Below are positions 1 to 7,816 of a stretch of DNA of 62,899 bases, piece by piece. Position 1 is the first letter of the stretch, and the number at the start of each line of letters is the position of its first letter. The translations under genes were made by a program, and so were the position numbers. Under the pieces are notes generated by a model. That model saw only the letters and a program-made list of their open reading frames with translations. It had not been told where the DNA came from and did no database searches. The stretch is from RGIG4576 sp045656705 (GTDB lineage Bacteria; Bacteroidota; Bacteroidia; Bacteroidales; Muribaculaceae). Location of the stretch: positions 1 through 62,899 of the forward strand of contig JAZORR010000054.1 of NCBI GenBank assembly GCA_045656705.1. Reading direction: 5' to 3'.

Positions 1-26
1 TCCCATAGGGGCGCGCACCTATGGGA
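1..26. repeat. perfect 9-bp inverted repeat
   Basis: The first nine bases (TCCCATAGG) pair with CCTATGGGA at 18-26, leaving an 8-base GC-rich loop. It is a hairpin at the window edge, possibly the end of a transcription unit lying to the left. There is no clear T-run on either side, so calling it a terminator is only a guess. Confidence 0.5.
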
Positions 27-33
27 ATATCTA

Positions 34-89
34 TCATACTTTTTGTCTACTAAGAGTTTTTTACTCTAATTTCATCCTACTTTTTGTCC
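34..89. repeat. short direct repeats ACTTTTTGTC
   Basis: The core ACTTTTTGTC occurs at about 38-47 and 79-88, both within a TC(A/C)T-ACTTTTTGTC context. Looser relatives (CTGCTATTTAGTCC, ACTTGTAATTGTCC) follow to about position 150. No coding frame runs through this AT-rich stretch. Function unknown; it may be the edge of a larger repeat or regulatory region outside the window. Confidence 0.35.
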
Positions 90-164
90 AGGTAACCTAT
101 TTCTTATTAAAGTTTCCTGCTATTTAGTCCTTAAACTTGTAATTGTCCTAACAAGAGGAATTTA

Positions 165-209
165 AGTAAAAAAAAGAAAAGCGACTCAATCTTATTGATT
201 AAATCACTT
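165..209 (-). terminator. Rho-independent terminator of tRNA-Val
   Basis: On the minus strand, six bases past the tRNA, a 13-bp stem containing three G-U pairs (plus positions 179-191 against 197-209, five-base loop) is followed by a T-rich run. Position and orientation fit termination of the tRNA transcript. Confidence 0.75.
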
Positions 210-214
210 CTTTG

Positions 215-289
215 TGGGCGTTGACGGATTCGAACCGCCGACCCTCTGCTTGTAAGGCAGATGCTCTGAACCAGCTGAGCTAAACGCCC
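215..289 (-). tRNA. tRNA-Val (anticodon UAC)
   Basis: The minus strand folds into a full cloverleaf: acceptor GGGCGTT/AACGCCC, D-stem GCTC/GAGC, anticodon stem TCTGC/GCAGA with loop CTTACAA, and T-stem GGCGG/CCGTC with loop TTCGAAT. The anticodon UAC gives valine. The discriminator base is A and CCA is not encoded (ACA follows). The length is 75 nt including the discriminator. It has its own promoter at 320-350 and a terminator directly downstream, so it is a single-gene unit. Confidence 0.96.
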
Positions 290-319
290 TTATGAGAGGT
301 TTGTTTCTCAATTGCGATG

Positions 320-350
320 CAAAGGTACGACCTTTTTTCTTACTGTGCAA
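320..350 (-). promoter_or_regulatory. Bacteroidota promoter of tRNA-Val
   Basis: On the minus strand, TTG (350-348) is followed by 20 bases and then TACCTTTG (327-320). This matches the Bacteroidota -33 TTG / -7 TAnnTTTG promoter. The predicted start is near 314, about 25 bases before the tRNA 5' end. The rest of 351-525 is AT-rich and I see nothing else in it. Confidence 0.8.
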
Positions 351-525
351 GTATTTTCAAAAATATTTTTCAAAAAAGTGCATTTTTTCTTCAAAATCGA
401 TGTTTTTCCTCATTTTTCTTTCACAAAAACACCATTTTCTCAAAAAAGATACTTCAATACATCACAAGAAGCGATATCTATATTTTTTCTGCAGTTTTAG
501 CAAAAAAGCAAAATTCTCTCTTTTA

Positions 526-1239
526 TCAACAATTTTTCAATTGCTTTATGGTGTGACACGCAAAGCAAGCAGCAACAGCAGCAGTTTCCGTACGCAAACG
601 ACTATCACCGAGCGTTACTGCTACAAAACCATTTGCGAGTGCAGTCTCCACCTCCTCACGACTAAAATCACCTTCTGGACCTACAAGCACAAGCACAGGC
701 TTATCGGGATTATATTCTTGAACAAAAGACTTACGTTCCACCACATCATCACAATAACATATAAACTTTTGTCCATCAAAAGGCATCTTTATCACATCTA
801 TCACCGGAGTGAGTTCGTCGAGTTTTGGCAATGTAGCCTTTAGTGATTGCTTCATAGCCGACACAAGGATTTTTTGCAGGCGCTCTGTTTTTAGTTCCTT
901 GCGTTCAGAAAAACGGCAACGCACAGGAATGAGTCGATCTAAACCCATTTCGGTACATTTCTCTGCCATCCACTCTATGCGGTCGAGATTTTTAGTAGGA
1001 GCCACGCAAAGCACCACCTCACTACCCCAATGAGGAGCAGCATCGATGCGTTCAACAATTTCCACAGCACACTTCTTGTTATGCGCCAAAGAAATGCGAC
1101 ACTTGAAAAGCATACCTCTTCCGTCGACCACTTCTATTTCATCACCTTCGGTCAATCGCAACACGCGCACGGCGTGTTGCGACTCCACCTCAGGCAATAT
1201 GAGAGATTCTTCAATATCAGGAGCAAAAAAACGATGCAT
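526..1239 (-). CDS. rsmE: 16S rRNA (uracil-1498-N3)-methyltransferase RsmE
   Basis: This enzyme methylates N3 of U1498 in 16S rRNA using S-adenosylmethionine; it is a cytosolic SPOUT-class methyltransferase. At 237 aa it has the usual length. Residues 1-70 form the PUA-like RNA-binding domain. The C-terminal knot carries the family's cofactor-loop motifs GPEGDFS (187-193) and LGDSRLRTETA (210-220). It starts three bases after the end of the transporter gene at 1243, so it is the last gene of the six-gene minus-strand operon beginning at 5720. If that operon is under the duplicated ECF-linked promoter, rRNA modification would be tied to envelope stress. Confidence 0.95.
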   Translation of the reverse strand: MHRFFAPDIEESLILPEVESQHAVRVLRLTEGDEIEVVDGRGMLFKCRISLAHNKKCAVEIVERIDAAPHWGSEVVLCVAPTKNLDRIEWMAEKCTEMGLDRLIPVRCRFSERKELKTERLQKILVSAMKQSLKATLPKLDELTPVIDVIKMPFDGQKFICYCDDVVERKSFVQEYNPDKPVLVLVGPEGDFSREEVETALANGFVAVTLGDSRLRTETAAVAACFACHTIKQLKNC

Positions 1240-1242
1240 ATC

Positions 1243-2553
1243 TTATTTTGCTGTTTTCTTATTATCCTTAAATAATATCATAAATGCGATAGCCACTACA
1301 AAAGCGAAGCCAGCGAAGATATACCAAGCCGATTGCCAATCGCCCACCAAGAAACCATGTTCGTTCCATTGACAATAGTTGTTGATAACTTCACCTGCCA
1401 ATAGAGTACCGATAGTAGCACCAAGACCATTGGTCATAAGCATAAACAAACCTTGAGCTGAGGCTCTCACATTTGTATCGCATTCTTGGTCGACAAACAA
1501 ACCACCCGACACATTGAAGAAGTCAAATGCCACACCATAAACGATACAAGAAAGCACAAACAAGATTACACCTGGGAATGCAGGATTACCCAAACCGAAG
1601 AAACCGAAGCGACCTACCCACGCAAACATCGCAATAAGCATCACAGTCTTAATACCAAAGCGCTTCAAGAAGAAAGGTATCAATAGGATGCACAATGCTT
1701 CAGCCACTTGAGATAGTGAGATAAGAAGTGTAGCATTGTTGGCTGCAAACGAATCAGCATACTCAGCCACACCCTTGAAGCTGGTGATGAATGGAGTAGC
1801 ATATCCATTGGTTACTTGTAGCGACATACCCAAAAGCATAGAAAAAATGAAGAAAGTTGCCATTCTCTTGCTCTTAAATAGTTTGAAGGCATCGAAACCG
1901 AAAGTTTCGGCAAGCGATTGCGACTTCTTCGCCACCAATTTACATTGAGGCAATGTAAGGCAATACAAGAACAATACCACACCCAAAATACCAGATACCA
2001 AGAACTGCATATTAGTGTATTGGAACTTATTCACATTTTCGGCCAAAGTAAAGAAGAAAGATCCGTTGTCTAAAGTAGCACAGTTCACAAACCACATTGT
2101 AGCAATGAAACCCACTGTACCAAACACACGAATAGGAGGGAAATCCTTTATAGTATCATAGCCGTGATCCTTCAAAATGGTAAACGCCACAGTATTAGAC
2201 AACGCCAAGGTAGGCATATAAAATGCTACGCTCAATGTGTAAAGCGACATAAACATTACCTTATCTGGCTGTGCCGATGTCATACCCATATAGCACAATC
2301 CCATCATAGCAAGACCAGCCACTAAGTGACAGATACCCAATAGGCGTTGAGGTTGCACAAAGCGGTCGGCAATCACACCCATAATAGTAGGCATAAAAAT
2401 TGACACAATACCTTGAATTGCATAGAACCACGCAATTTCAGCACCCATTCCGGCTTTTCCAAGGTAGTTACCCATACAAGTAAGATAAGCTCCCCACACT
2501 GCAAATTCGAGGAAGTTCATCACTACCAATCTCGATTTAATATTCTTCATCAT
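1243..2553 (-). CDS. MFS nucleoside permease, NupG/XapB-like
   Basis: An inner-membrane transporter of 436 aa with about twelve hydrophobic helices. The N-terminal pattern (RLVVMNFLEFAVWGAYL, then MPTIMGVIADRF) is that of the nucleoside:H+ symporter family that includes E. coli NupG and XapB. The likely role is nucleoside uptake; the substrate cannot be read from sequence. It lies 31 bases after the bifunctional-nuclease gene and 3 bases before rsmE, so all are probably one transcript. Distant sugar-transporting MFS proteins share this fold, so the substrate is less certain than the fold. Confidence 0.85.
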   Translation of the reverse strand: MMKNIKSRLVVMNFLEFAVWGAYLTCMGNYLGKAGMGAEIAWFYAIQGIVSIFMPTIMGVIADRFVQPQRLLGICHLVAGLAMMGLCYMGMTSAQPDKVMFMSLYTLSVAFYMPTLALSNTVAFTILKDHGYDTIKDFPPIRVFGTVGFIATMWFVNCATLDNGSFFFTLAENVNKFQYTNMQFLVSGILGVVLFLYCLTLPQCKLVAKKSQSLAETFGFDAFKLFKSKRMATFFIFSMLLGMSLQVTNGYATPFITSFKGVAEYADSFAANNATLLISLSQVAEALCILLIPFFLKRFGIKTVMLIAMFAWVGRFGFFGLGNPAFPGVILFVLSCIVYGVAFDFFNVSGGLFVDQECDTNVRASAQGLFMLMTNGLGATIGTLLAGEVINNYCQWNEHGFLVGDWQSAWYIFAGFAFVVAIAFMILFKDNKKTAK

Positions 2554-2584
2554 TCTGTTATAGTTTTATGTTTTTAATATTCTA

Positions 2585-3175
2585 TTAATCGTTTTTCTCT
2601 TCAAGTTTAGCTTGTATCACTCGTTTTATTTCGGCAGCACGCTCATATTCTTCACGTTCCACACATTTACCAAGCATTTTTTGCAATTCCTCCACTGCAT
2701 ACTTTTCAAGACTCACGGTCTTCGTTTCCCCATCGGTAGGAGGCTTCACTTTTACCTCATGCTTATTATTCGACACAAATCCTGCCATATTAAGTACCTC
2801 GCGAGTGGTGTAGATAGGAGCACCTGAGCGTAGCGACAGTGCTATAGCATCGCTCGTGCGAGCATCGAGCACCACTTTGCGATCGTCATCGCTGAAATGA
2901 AGTTCTGCAGAGAACACTCCGTTTTCAAATTTATATATAAACACCTCATCGAGTGCGATACCAAAGGCGTGAGACATATTCACCATCAAATCGTGCGAAA
3001 GCGGACGAGGAGGTGTCACATTTTCCAGCCTCACAGCAATAGATTGCGCTTCAGCCACACCCACAATCACAGGAATGCGATAAGAACCACCTTCTTCGGT
3101 GAGCACTAATGCGTAGGCACCTGCTTGTATCTGACTTGAGGTGATACCAAGCACATTCAGTTTCACTTTCTCCAT
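2585..3175 (-). CDS. bifunctional nuclease family protein (DUF151) with UVR motif
   Basis: A 196-aa cytosolic protein. Residues 1 to about 130 match the BFN/DUF151 domain, with the segments LVLTEEGGSYRIPVIVG and LDARTSDAIALSLR. Residues about 155-190 form a UvrB/UvrC-type coiled motif (ELQKMLGKCVEREEYERAAE). BFN proteins have been described as nucleases in plants and are widespread but poorly defined in bacteria; the UVR motif suggests a protein partner. It starts 11 bases after mnmA and belongs to the same operon. The family is certain; the bacterial function is not. Confidence 0.88.
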   Translation of the reverse strand: MEKVKLNVLGITSSQIQAGAYALVLTEEGGSYRIPVIVGVAEAQSIAVRLENVTPPRPLSHDLMVNMSHAFGIALDEVFIYKFENGVFSAELHFSDDDRKVVLDARTSDAIALSLRSGAPIYTTREVLNMAGFVSNNKHEVKVKPPTDGETKTVSLEKYAVEELQKMLGKCVEREEYERAAEIKRVIQAKLEEKND

Positions 3176-3186
3176 ATTCAGAGGTA

Positions 3187-4266
3187 TTATTCTTTTACCT
3201 TTTGTCCGGTAATCACACCACTACCGTAGCACAAGCGTCCGATAGCATCATATATCACAGCAAATTGACCAGGAGCAATACCTTGCACTTTCTTTTCAGA
3301 TTCAATGATATATTCACCCCCTTGAATATGAGTAAACTTAGCCTTCATAAATTCAGGTGTGTGACGATTCTTGAACATAATCTCTACTGGTCCGTTCACC
3401 CCTTCCCAAGGATTGCCTGATATGAAGTGCATCTCGTCGAGGTGAATTAGTTTTCCATATTGCTTATCAGTGTCATAACCGTTGCTCACATATATGGTGT
3501 TGTCTTGTACATTCTTCTTCACCACAAACCAAGGTCCGCCACTCAAGCCCAAGCCTTTGCGTTGGCCTATTGTGTGAAACCAGAAACCTTTATGTTCGCC
3601 GATCTTCTTGCCTGTTTCGAGTTCGATGATATTACCTTTCTTTTCGCCAAGATGACGACGAATGAAATCGTTGTAATTAATCTTACCCAAGAAGCAAATG
3701 CCTTGACTATCCTTACGGAATGCATTCGGCAATTTGGCATCAATAGCCAATTGGCGCACATCGCTCTTAGGCATAGTACCAAGAGGGAAAGTGAGGTGCA
3801 TCAGTTGGTCGTAACTAATTTGAGCAAGGAAATCGGTTTGGTCTTTCACTGGATCTACAGCCGTTGCCAAATATTTCTTGCCATCCACCCATTCGGTACT
3901 TGCATAGTGCCCTGTGGCTGTGATATCGAAATCCTTACCCCATCGTTGCTCAAAATATCCAAACTTAATCATCTTATTGCACATCATATCGGGATTAGGT
4001 GTGAGTCCAGCTCTCACTGTGCGAAGAGCATATTCCATCACATTATCCCAATATTCCTCATGGAGCGATACCACTTCGAGAGGCAACCCATATTTCTTAG
4101 CAATCAGGCTACACATCTCTATATCTTCTTCGGCCGAGCAATCACCTTCGCCATTGTCCATACCTATGCGTATGTAGAAAAGGTTCAAGTCGTGCCCTTC
4201 TTCTTTCAATTTATGCACTACCACGGCGCTGTCCACACCGCCAGATATAAGCACTGCTACATTCAT
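3187..4266 (-). CDS. mnmA: tRNA-specific 2-thiouridylase MnmA
   Basis: This enzyme makes 2-thiouridine at position 34 of tRNAs for Glu, Gln and Lys, using ATP to adenylate the base. The 359-aa protein has the PP-loop SGGVDS at residues 8-13. The two catalytic cysteines are in NPDMMC (C96) and SQGIC (C191), both present and well placed. The DPVKDQTDFL segment that binds tRNA is also present. Bacteroidales often carry more than one mnmA-like gene, so this may be one of several. It lies 26 bases after the DoxX gene in the operon. The 304-aa open frame on the opposite strand is a shadow. Confidence 0.94.
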   Translation of the reverse strand: MNVAVLISGGVDSAVVVHKLKEEGHDLNLFYIRIGMDNGEGDCSAEEDIEMCSLIAKKYGLPLEVVSLHEEYWDNVMEYALRTVRAGLTPNPDMMCNKMIKFGYFEQRWGKDFDITATGHYASTEWVDGKKYLATAVDPVKDQTDFLAQISYDQLMHLTFPLGTMPKSDVRQLAIDAKLPNAFRKDSQGICFLGKINYNDFIRRHLGEKKGNIIELETGKKIGEHKGFWFHTIGQRKGLGLSGGPWFVVKKNVQDNTIYVSNGYDTDKQYGKLIHLDEMHFISGNPWEGVNGPVEIMFKNRHTPEFMKAKFTHIQGGEYIIESEKKVQGIAPGQFAVIYDAIGRLCYGSGVITGQKVKE

Positions 4267-4292
4267 ATCTTATTTTTAAAAATTGTCAATTA

Positions 4293-4805
4293 TCAACTTT
4301 CCTCCAATTCAAAGGCCTTAGCTTCTTCTTCGCCCTTTTCATCGATACTTGTAAGATTCACCGAAATGATGTAATCGAGCGAAACTTTACCCGGTCCGGC
4401 AAGCATCATGAAGATAAACACTCCCAAGAACATTATAGGCAAGAACACCGATTGCCATTGGTAGAACGAAAGTCCCTCTTGAGACATAAACACTCTCACA
4501 AGTTCGCATTCAGCAAAAACCATAGATATAATAGGCAGAATGAGAGCAAAGCGAGTGAAAAGTCCTAATATAATTAATGTAGAACAAATAATCTCTATCA
4601 ATATCATCACGAGCAAAGTAGTTTCGCTACTCATACCAAGCACTGCTGGAAACGATGGTGCCAACTCGCTAAACAACGATATTTGGCGAATACCGAATTG
4701 CATAAACATCACACCCGTGAACAAGCGCATAAACAATCGTGCCATATTGGTGAACGTCAATCCTGCGCTATACAAAAACATTCTTTTTATAAACGTTGCA
4801 GCCAT
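4293..4805 (-). CDS. DoxX family membrane protein
   Basis: A 170-aa inner-membrane protein with four predicted helices. It has the typical DoxX opening (ARLFMRLFTGVMFMQFGIRQ) and the second-helix pattern LIEIICSTLIILGLFTRF. DoxX proteins are linked to redox or thiol balance in some bacteria and to quinol-dependent reactions in archaea; here the role is inferred only. The C-terminal 25 residues are acidic and cytosolic. It follows the DUF5106 thioredoxin-like gene by 27 bases, a pairing that suggests a membrane and periplasmic redox function. Confidence 0.85.
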   Translation of the reverse strand: MAATFIKRMFLYSAGLTFTNMARLFMRLFTGVMFMQFGIRQISLFSELAPSFPAVLGMSSETTLLVMILIEIICSTLIILGLFTRFALILPIISMVFAECELVRVFMSQEGLSFYQWQSVFLPIMFLGVFIFMMLAGPGKVSLDYIISVNLTSIDEKGEEEAKAFELEES

Positions 4806-4832
4806 AATATATATTCTTTATCTTTTTTCGTT

Positions 4833-5720
4833 TTATCTTAATAACATATTCACATCCACATTCTTGTCGTAAATCAGCTTTTTAGCATCTATCACATACA
4901 CACTTGGTGAGATACGCAAATCAAACACATCTGCAGCCTTTTCCGATGCCACTATCAGCCACTTATCGCTGAATGTGCGTGCTTCGGTAGCCCACTCTTG
5001 AGAATATTTTTCGGTAGAGATGTAAATCACCTTGAGTGCACCCTCATCAATAAGTTCGTTCACACCCACATTAGTGCTTAATCTCAATCTGCCAAGCACA
5101 CAATCCACACACTTACCATCATTGAAGAATAGCACTGTAAGACTATCTCCAAGCACTTCATTAAGATGCATCTTTTTGCCATCTACATCGGTAACTTCAA
5201 GGTCAGGACAAGAAGCACCCACCGTATTGCGATTGATTTTAGCAATTTGATTGGCATAGTGTTGACGCTCGGGTTTCTTTAGTTGCTTAGCCTTCACCAT
5301 AGCCTCAGCAAAAGGTAAATAAGCCTCATCGCTTGGGAACATTGCATTATCGGCATACAAGTTTTTCTCAGCCAATCGTCCCACAAGCAAGAAATTGGTC
5401 TTATTGCTTTGAGCCTTATTCATCATATTACGAATAGCATTCACCACTACAGTGCGATGAGCATAAGGAAAAAACTCCACAAAGTCTTGGAATGCACCTT
5501 CAAAAGCCACTTCATCATGAATAGGTCGGGAGAAATCAAACCTATCCCAGAATCTTATCACCACATAATTAGTTCGATCTTGAAACGACTTTATAGTGTC
5601 GGGCGCTTGAGGGTAAGGAAACAAGGTTTTAGGAGTTTCCACCGCAGCAGCTGCATTATCCTGAGCATATAGCGAGCATACCCCCGCTACCATCATCAAT
5701 AAAAATAATATTTTACGCAT
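4833..5720 (-). CDS. DUF5106 thioredoxin-like exported protein
   Basis: First gene of the operon. I place the start at 5720 (MRKILFLLMM...) because this gives a clean signal peptide ending at LYAQ; the longer frame to 5753 would put the -7 box inside the gene. The 295-aa product has an N-terminal DUF5106-like helical region (about 35-165) and a C-terminal thioredoxin fold with CVDC (C204-C207) and the AhpC/ResA-like segment GASCPDLEVTDVDGKKM. It probably reduces or oxidises thiols in the periplasm or at a membrane. Its promoter is a near-exact copy of the one ahead of the ECF sigma gene at 49681. Confidence 0.85.
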   Translation of the reverse strand: MRKILFLLMMVAGVCSLYAQDNAAAAVETPKTLFPYPQAPDTIKSFQDRTNYVVIRFWDRFDFSRPIHDEVAFEGAFQDFVEFFPYAHRTVVVNAIRNMMNKAQSNKTNFLLVGRLAEKNLYADNAMFPSDEAYLPFAEAMVKAKQLKKPERQHYANQIAKINRNTVGASCPDLEVTDVDGKKMHLNEVLGDSLTVLFFNDGKCVDCVLGRLRLSTNVGVNELIDEGALKVIYISTEKYSQEWATEARTFSDKWLIVASEKAADVFDLRISPSVYVIDAKKLIYDKNVDVNMLLR

Positions 5721-5727
5721 ATAGTTT

Positions 5728-5781
5728 TTTTGTTGCAAAATTAATTCACGCAAATCAAAAAAGTTTCCTTAAAAAGGATAA
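5728..5781 (-). promoter_or_regulatory. duplicated ECF-linked promoter, copy A
   Basis: On the minus strand this 54-base block matches 49618-49671 with only two mismatches. It contains GGAAAC (5768-5763), 19 bases, then TAATTTTG (5743-5736). GGAAAC resembles an ECF-type -35; TAATTTTG fits the Bacteroidota -7. The start codon at 5720 lies 15 bases beyond the -7 box, so the 5' leader is very short. A weaker AAAGGAACTTTTTAA stretch lies upstream at 5833-5847. Confidence 0.75.
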
Positions 5782-5910
5782 CCACTAAAAAAAATAACAA
5801 TTAGTAGTGGGTGATTAGTAGTTTATCCTCTTAAAAAGTTCCTTTAAAGTATAATTCACGCCAATATATAAAATCTCAATGTAAAAATACTCCAATATCT
5901 CAAGACTACA

Positions 5911-5951
5911 AAAAAAATGAGGCCAAAACTTTCGTTTCCACCTCATTTTTC
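5911..5951. terminator. inverted repeat with A/T flanks, likely second terminator
   Basis: AAAAATGAGG at 5913-5922 pairs with CCTCATTTTT at 5941-5950. There are A or T runs on both sides, so it could end transcription in either direction. It lies downstream of the murQ terminator and may back it up. Confidence 0.55.
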
Positions 5952-6061
5952 TAATTTCATATCACTAAACAGCACTATTTTCGTTACGAAAGAAGGCAAT
6001 ATTAAAGAAATTTGTAGTAATCACATATATTTTCCCTCTGCATAAAGAGAACACATATACA

Positions 6062-6095
6062 CAAAAAAAGATGTGCCAAGAGATTGACACATCTT
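6062..6095 (-). terminator. Rho-independent terminator of the murQ operon
   Basis: On the minus strand AAGATGTG pairs with CACATCTT (plus 6068-6075 and 6088-6095), extended by two more pairs after a mismatch, and is followed by a run of seven T. It sits 24 bases past the murQ stop codon. Confidence 0.8.
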
Positions 6096-6118
6096 CAAGA
6101 CTTATATTAATTCGAAAA

Positions 6119-6940
6119 TTAAGCGTTTTCAGCACGATAAGCATCGCAAGCACGCTTCACTTCACCATGAAGAAGTAGAAGACGACGAGCTTCGTCGTAA
6201 GGCAAGCCAAGTTCTTCCACGATCATACGAGTACCACGGTCTACAAGCTTAGCGTTGCTCAATTGCATGTTCACCATCTTGTTGCCCTTTACGCGGCCCA
6301 TTTGAATCATCACAGAAGTAGTGATCATGTTACAAATCAACTTTTGACCTGTACCACTCTTCATACGAGAAGAACCAGTAACGAATTCAGGACCTACAAT
6401 CATTTCGATAGCGATTTCAGCAGCTTCAGCGATAGGAGAATCTGGATTTGAAGATACCGAAGCAGTGAGACAGCCATTAGCACGAGCAGCCTTCAACGCA
6501 CCAATCACATAAGGAGTAGTACCAGAAGCAGCGATACCGATAACTGTATCCTTTTCGTTGATATTGTGAACTTGAAGGTCTTTCCAACCTTGTTCAGTAT
6601 CGTCTTCAGCATTTTCCACTGGGTTGCGAAGAGCGTGGTCACCACCAGCGATAAGACCTACTACCCAAGATGGATCCATACCATATGTAGGTGGAATTTC
6701 AGATGCATCAAGCACACCAATACGACCAGAAGTACCTGCACCCATATAGAAGATACGACCACCACGCTTCATGCGTTCTACGATACCTGTTACAAGCTTT
6801 TCGATAGCAGGGATAGCCTTTTCTACAGCAAGAGCCACCTTCTTATCTTCATTGTTGATACCAACCAAAAGGTCGTGCACCGACATTTTGTCCAAATCGT
6901 TATACAACGATGATTGTTCTGTTATTTTTTCAAATGCCAT
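6119..6940 (-). CDS. murQ: N-acetylmuramic acid 6-phosphate etherase MurQ
   Basis: MurQ cleaves the lactyl ether of MurNAc-6-phosphate, giving GlcNAc-6-phosphate and D-lactate in the cytosol. At 273 aa it is of normal length. The SIS domain signature MGAGTSGRIGVLDASE spans 66-81 and ends in E81, matching the catalytic Glu of the DASE motif. The second acidic motif VENAEDD (108-114) is also present. It is the last gene of the salvage operon, 39 bases after murK. The order murT-murK-murQ is the one described for Tannerella forsythia. Confidence 0.96.
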   Translation of the reverse strand: MAFEKITEQSSLYNDLDKMSVHDLLVGINNEDKKVALAVEKAIPAIEKLVTGIVERMKRGGRIFYMGAGTSGRIGVLDASEIPPTYGMDPSWVVGLIAGGDHALRNPVENAEDDTEQGWKDLQVHNINEKDTVIGIAASGTTPYVIGALKAARANGCLTASVSSNPDSPIAEAAEIAIEMIVGPEFVTGSSRMKSGTGQKLICNMITTSVMIQMGRVKGNKMVNMQLSNAKLVDRGTRMIVEELGLPYDEARRLLLLHGEVKRACDAYRAENA

Positions 6941-6979
6941 AACTAAATGTATATGTAATAAATTGTTTCGTTAAAAAAA

Positions 6980-7816
6980 TTAAGCGTGGTAAGCAATCAA
7001 ACCTTCCATAGGAGCTTGAAGCACTTTACCTACCTTGCAACCAACAGATTCAGCAGCTTCTTCGAGAATAGGACGATAGTAGTGAGCAATCGAACCTACG
7101 AAATTGATGCTATAATCCTTATAGTTTGCATAGTTTGCGATGTTACGCACGAAGAAAGCCTTGAATGCGTTCAATACCAAACGGTGAACAGCTGGTTCTT
7201 CGATGTTTTGAATCAAGAATGGAGTAACCGAAGCAAGGAAACGGTTAGCTGGGTGTTCGCGATAAACCTTTTGAATAATCTTCATACGGTCAAGATCGTA
7301 TTGAGCCAAGAACTTTTCGCAAAGAGCTTCAGGAAGTTGCTTCTTCAATACATCACCTACAAGAAGTTTACCAAGCACAGCACCACTACCTTCATCGCCA
7401 AGGATGTAGCCAAGAGGAGACACATTGTCTACGATCTTTTCACCATCATAGTAGCAAGAGTTAGAACCTGTACCCATGATACAAGCAATACCAGCTTCGT
7501 TGCCAAACAAAGCACGAGCAGCAGCAAGAAGGTCGGTGTAGACCTCGATTACTGGAGCAGGCACGTGAGCAGCGATAGCACGGCGCACATTTGCACACAC
7601 TTCTTCTGAAATACAACCAGCACCATAGAAGTAGATGCTTTCAAATTCCATACCTTCTACTTCAGGCTTAAGTTCATTACCAATGCGTTCTGCCATTTCT
7701 TGTTCAGTAAGCATCACAGCATTCATACCAGGAGTAAACACTTCCTTTACTACCTTACCATTTTCTACGGCGCACCATTGAATCTTAGTGCTACCACAAT
7801 CTGCAATTAGTTTCAT
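6980..7816 (-). CDS. murK: N-acetylmuramic acid kinase MurK (BadF/BcrA ATPase family)
   Basis: This sugar kinase phosphorylates MurNAc (and possibly GlcNAc) at C6 before MurQ acts. The 278-aa protein has every expected actin-fold kinase motif: phosphate-1 DCGSTK (6-11), the likely catalytic base D95 in YTDLLAAAR, phosphate-2 GTGSNS (115-120) and LGDEGSG (139-145). The start codon overlaps the end of murT by four bases, indicating translational coupling. MurK rather than a plain GlcNAc kinase is inferred from the murT/murQ neighbours. A paralogue lacking several of these residues lies at 21420-22277. Confidence 0.9.
   Translation of the reverse strand: MKLIADCGSTKIQWCAVENGKVVKEVFTPGMNAVMLTEQEMAERIGNELKPEVEGMEFESIYFYGAGCISEEVCANVRRAIAAHVPAPVIEVYTDLLAAARALFGNEAGIACIMGTGSNSCYYDGEKIVDNVSPLGYILGDEGSGAVLGKLLVGDVLKKQLPEALCEKFLAQYDLDRMKIIQKVYREHPANRFLASVTPFLIQNIEEPAVHRLVLNAFKAFFVRNIANYANYKDYSINFVGSIAHYYRPILEEAAESVGCKVGKVLQAPMEGLIAYHA

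Larger units (their letters stand above)
5782..6118. other. intergenic gap with two terminators
   Basis: This gap separates the DUF5106 operon from murQ. It holds the ECF-linked promoter block at its left border, an AT-rich stretch, an inverted repeat at 5911-5951 and a terminator at 6062-6095. A 62-codon frame at 5965-6153 overlaps the end of murQ, reads through both hairpins and has no family features, so I do not call it. Confidence 0.7.

Noticed and set aside
292..843. plus-strand frame starting after the tRNA
   Set aside because: It crosses the tRNA promoter and lies partly antisense to rsmE; the protein is low-complexity Phe/Ser/Lys.
3460..4374. 304-codon frame on the plus strand
   Set aside because: It is fully antisense to mnmA and the end of DoxX, which are firm matches; composition is Cys/His-rich as in shadow frames.
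5965..6153. 62-codon frame on the minus strand after murQ
   Set aside because: It overlaps the end of murQ, runs through the murQ terminator and has no family features or ribosome-binding site.
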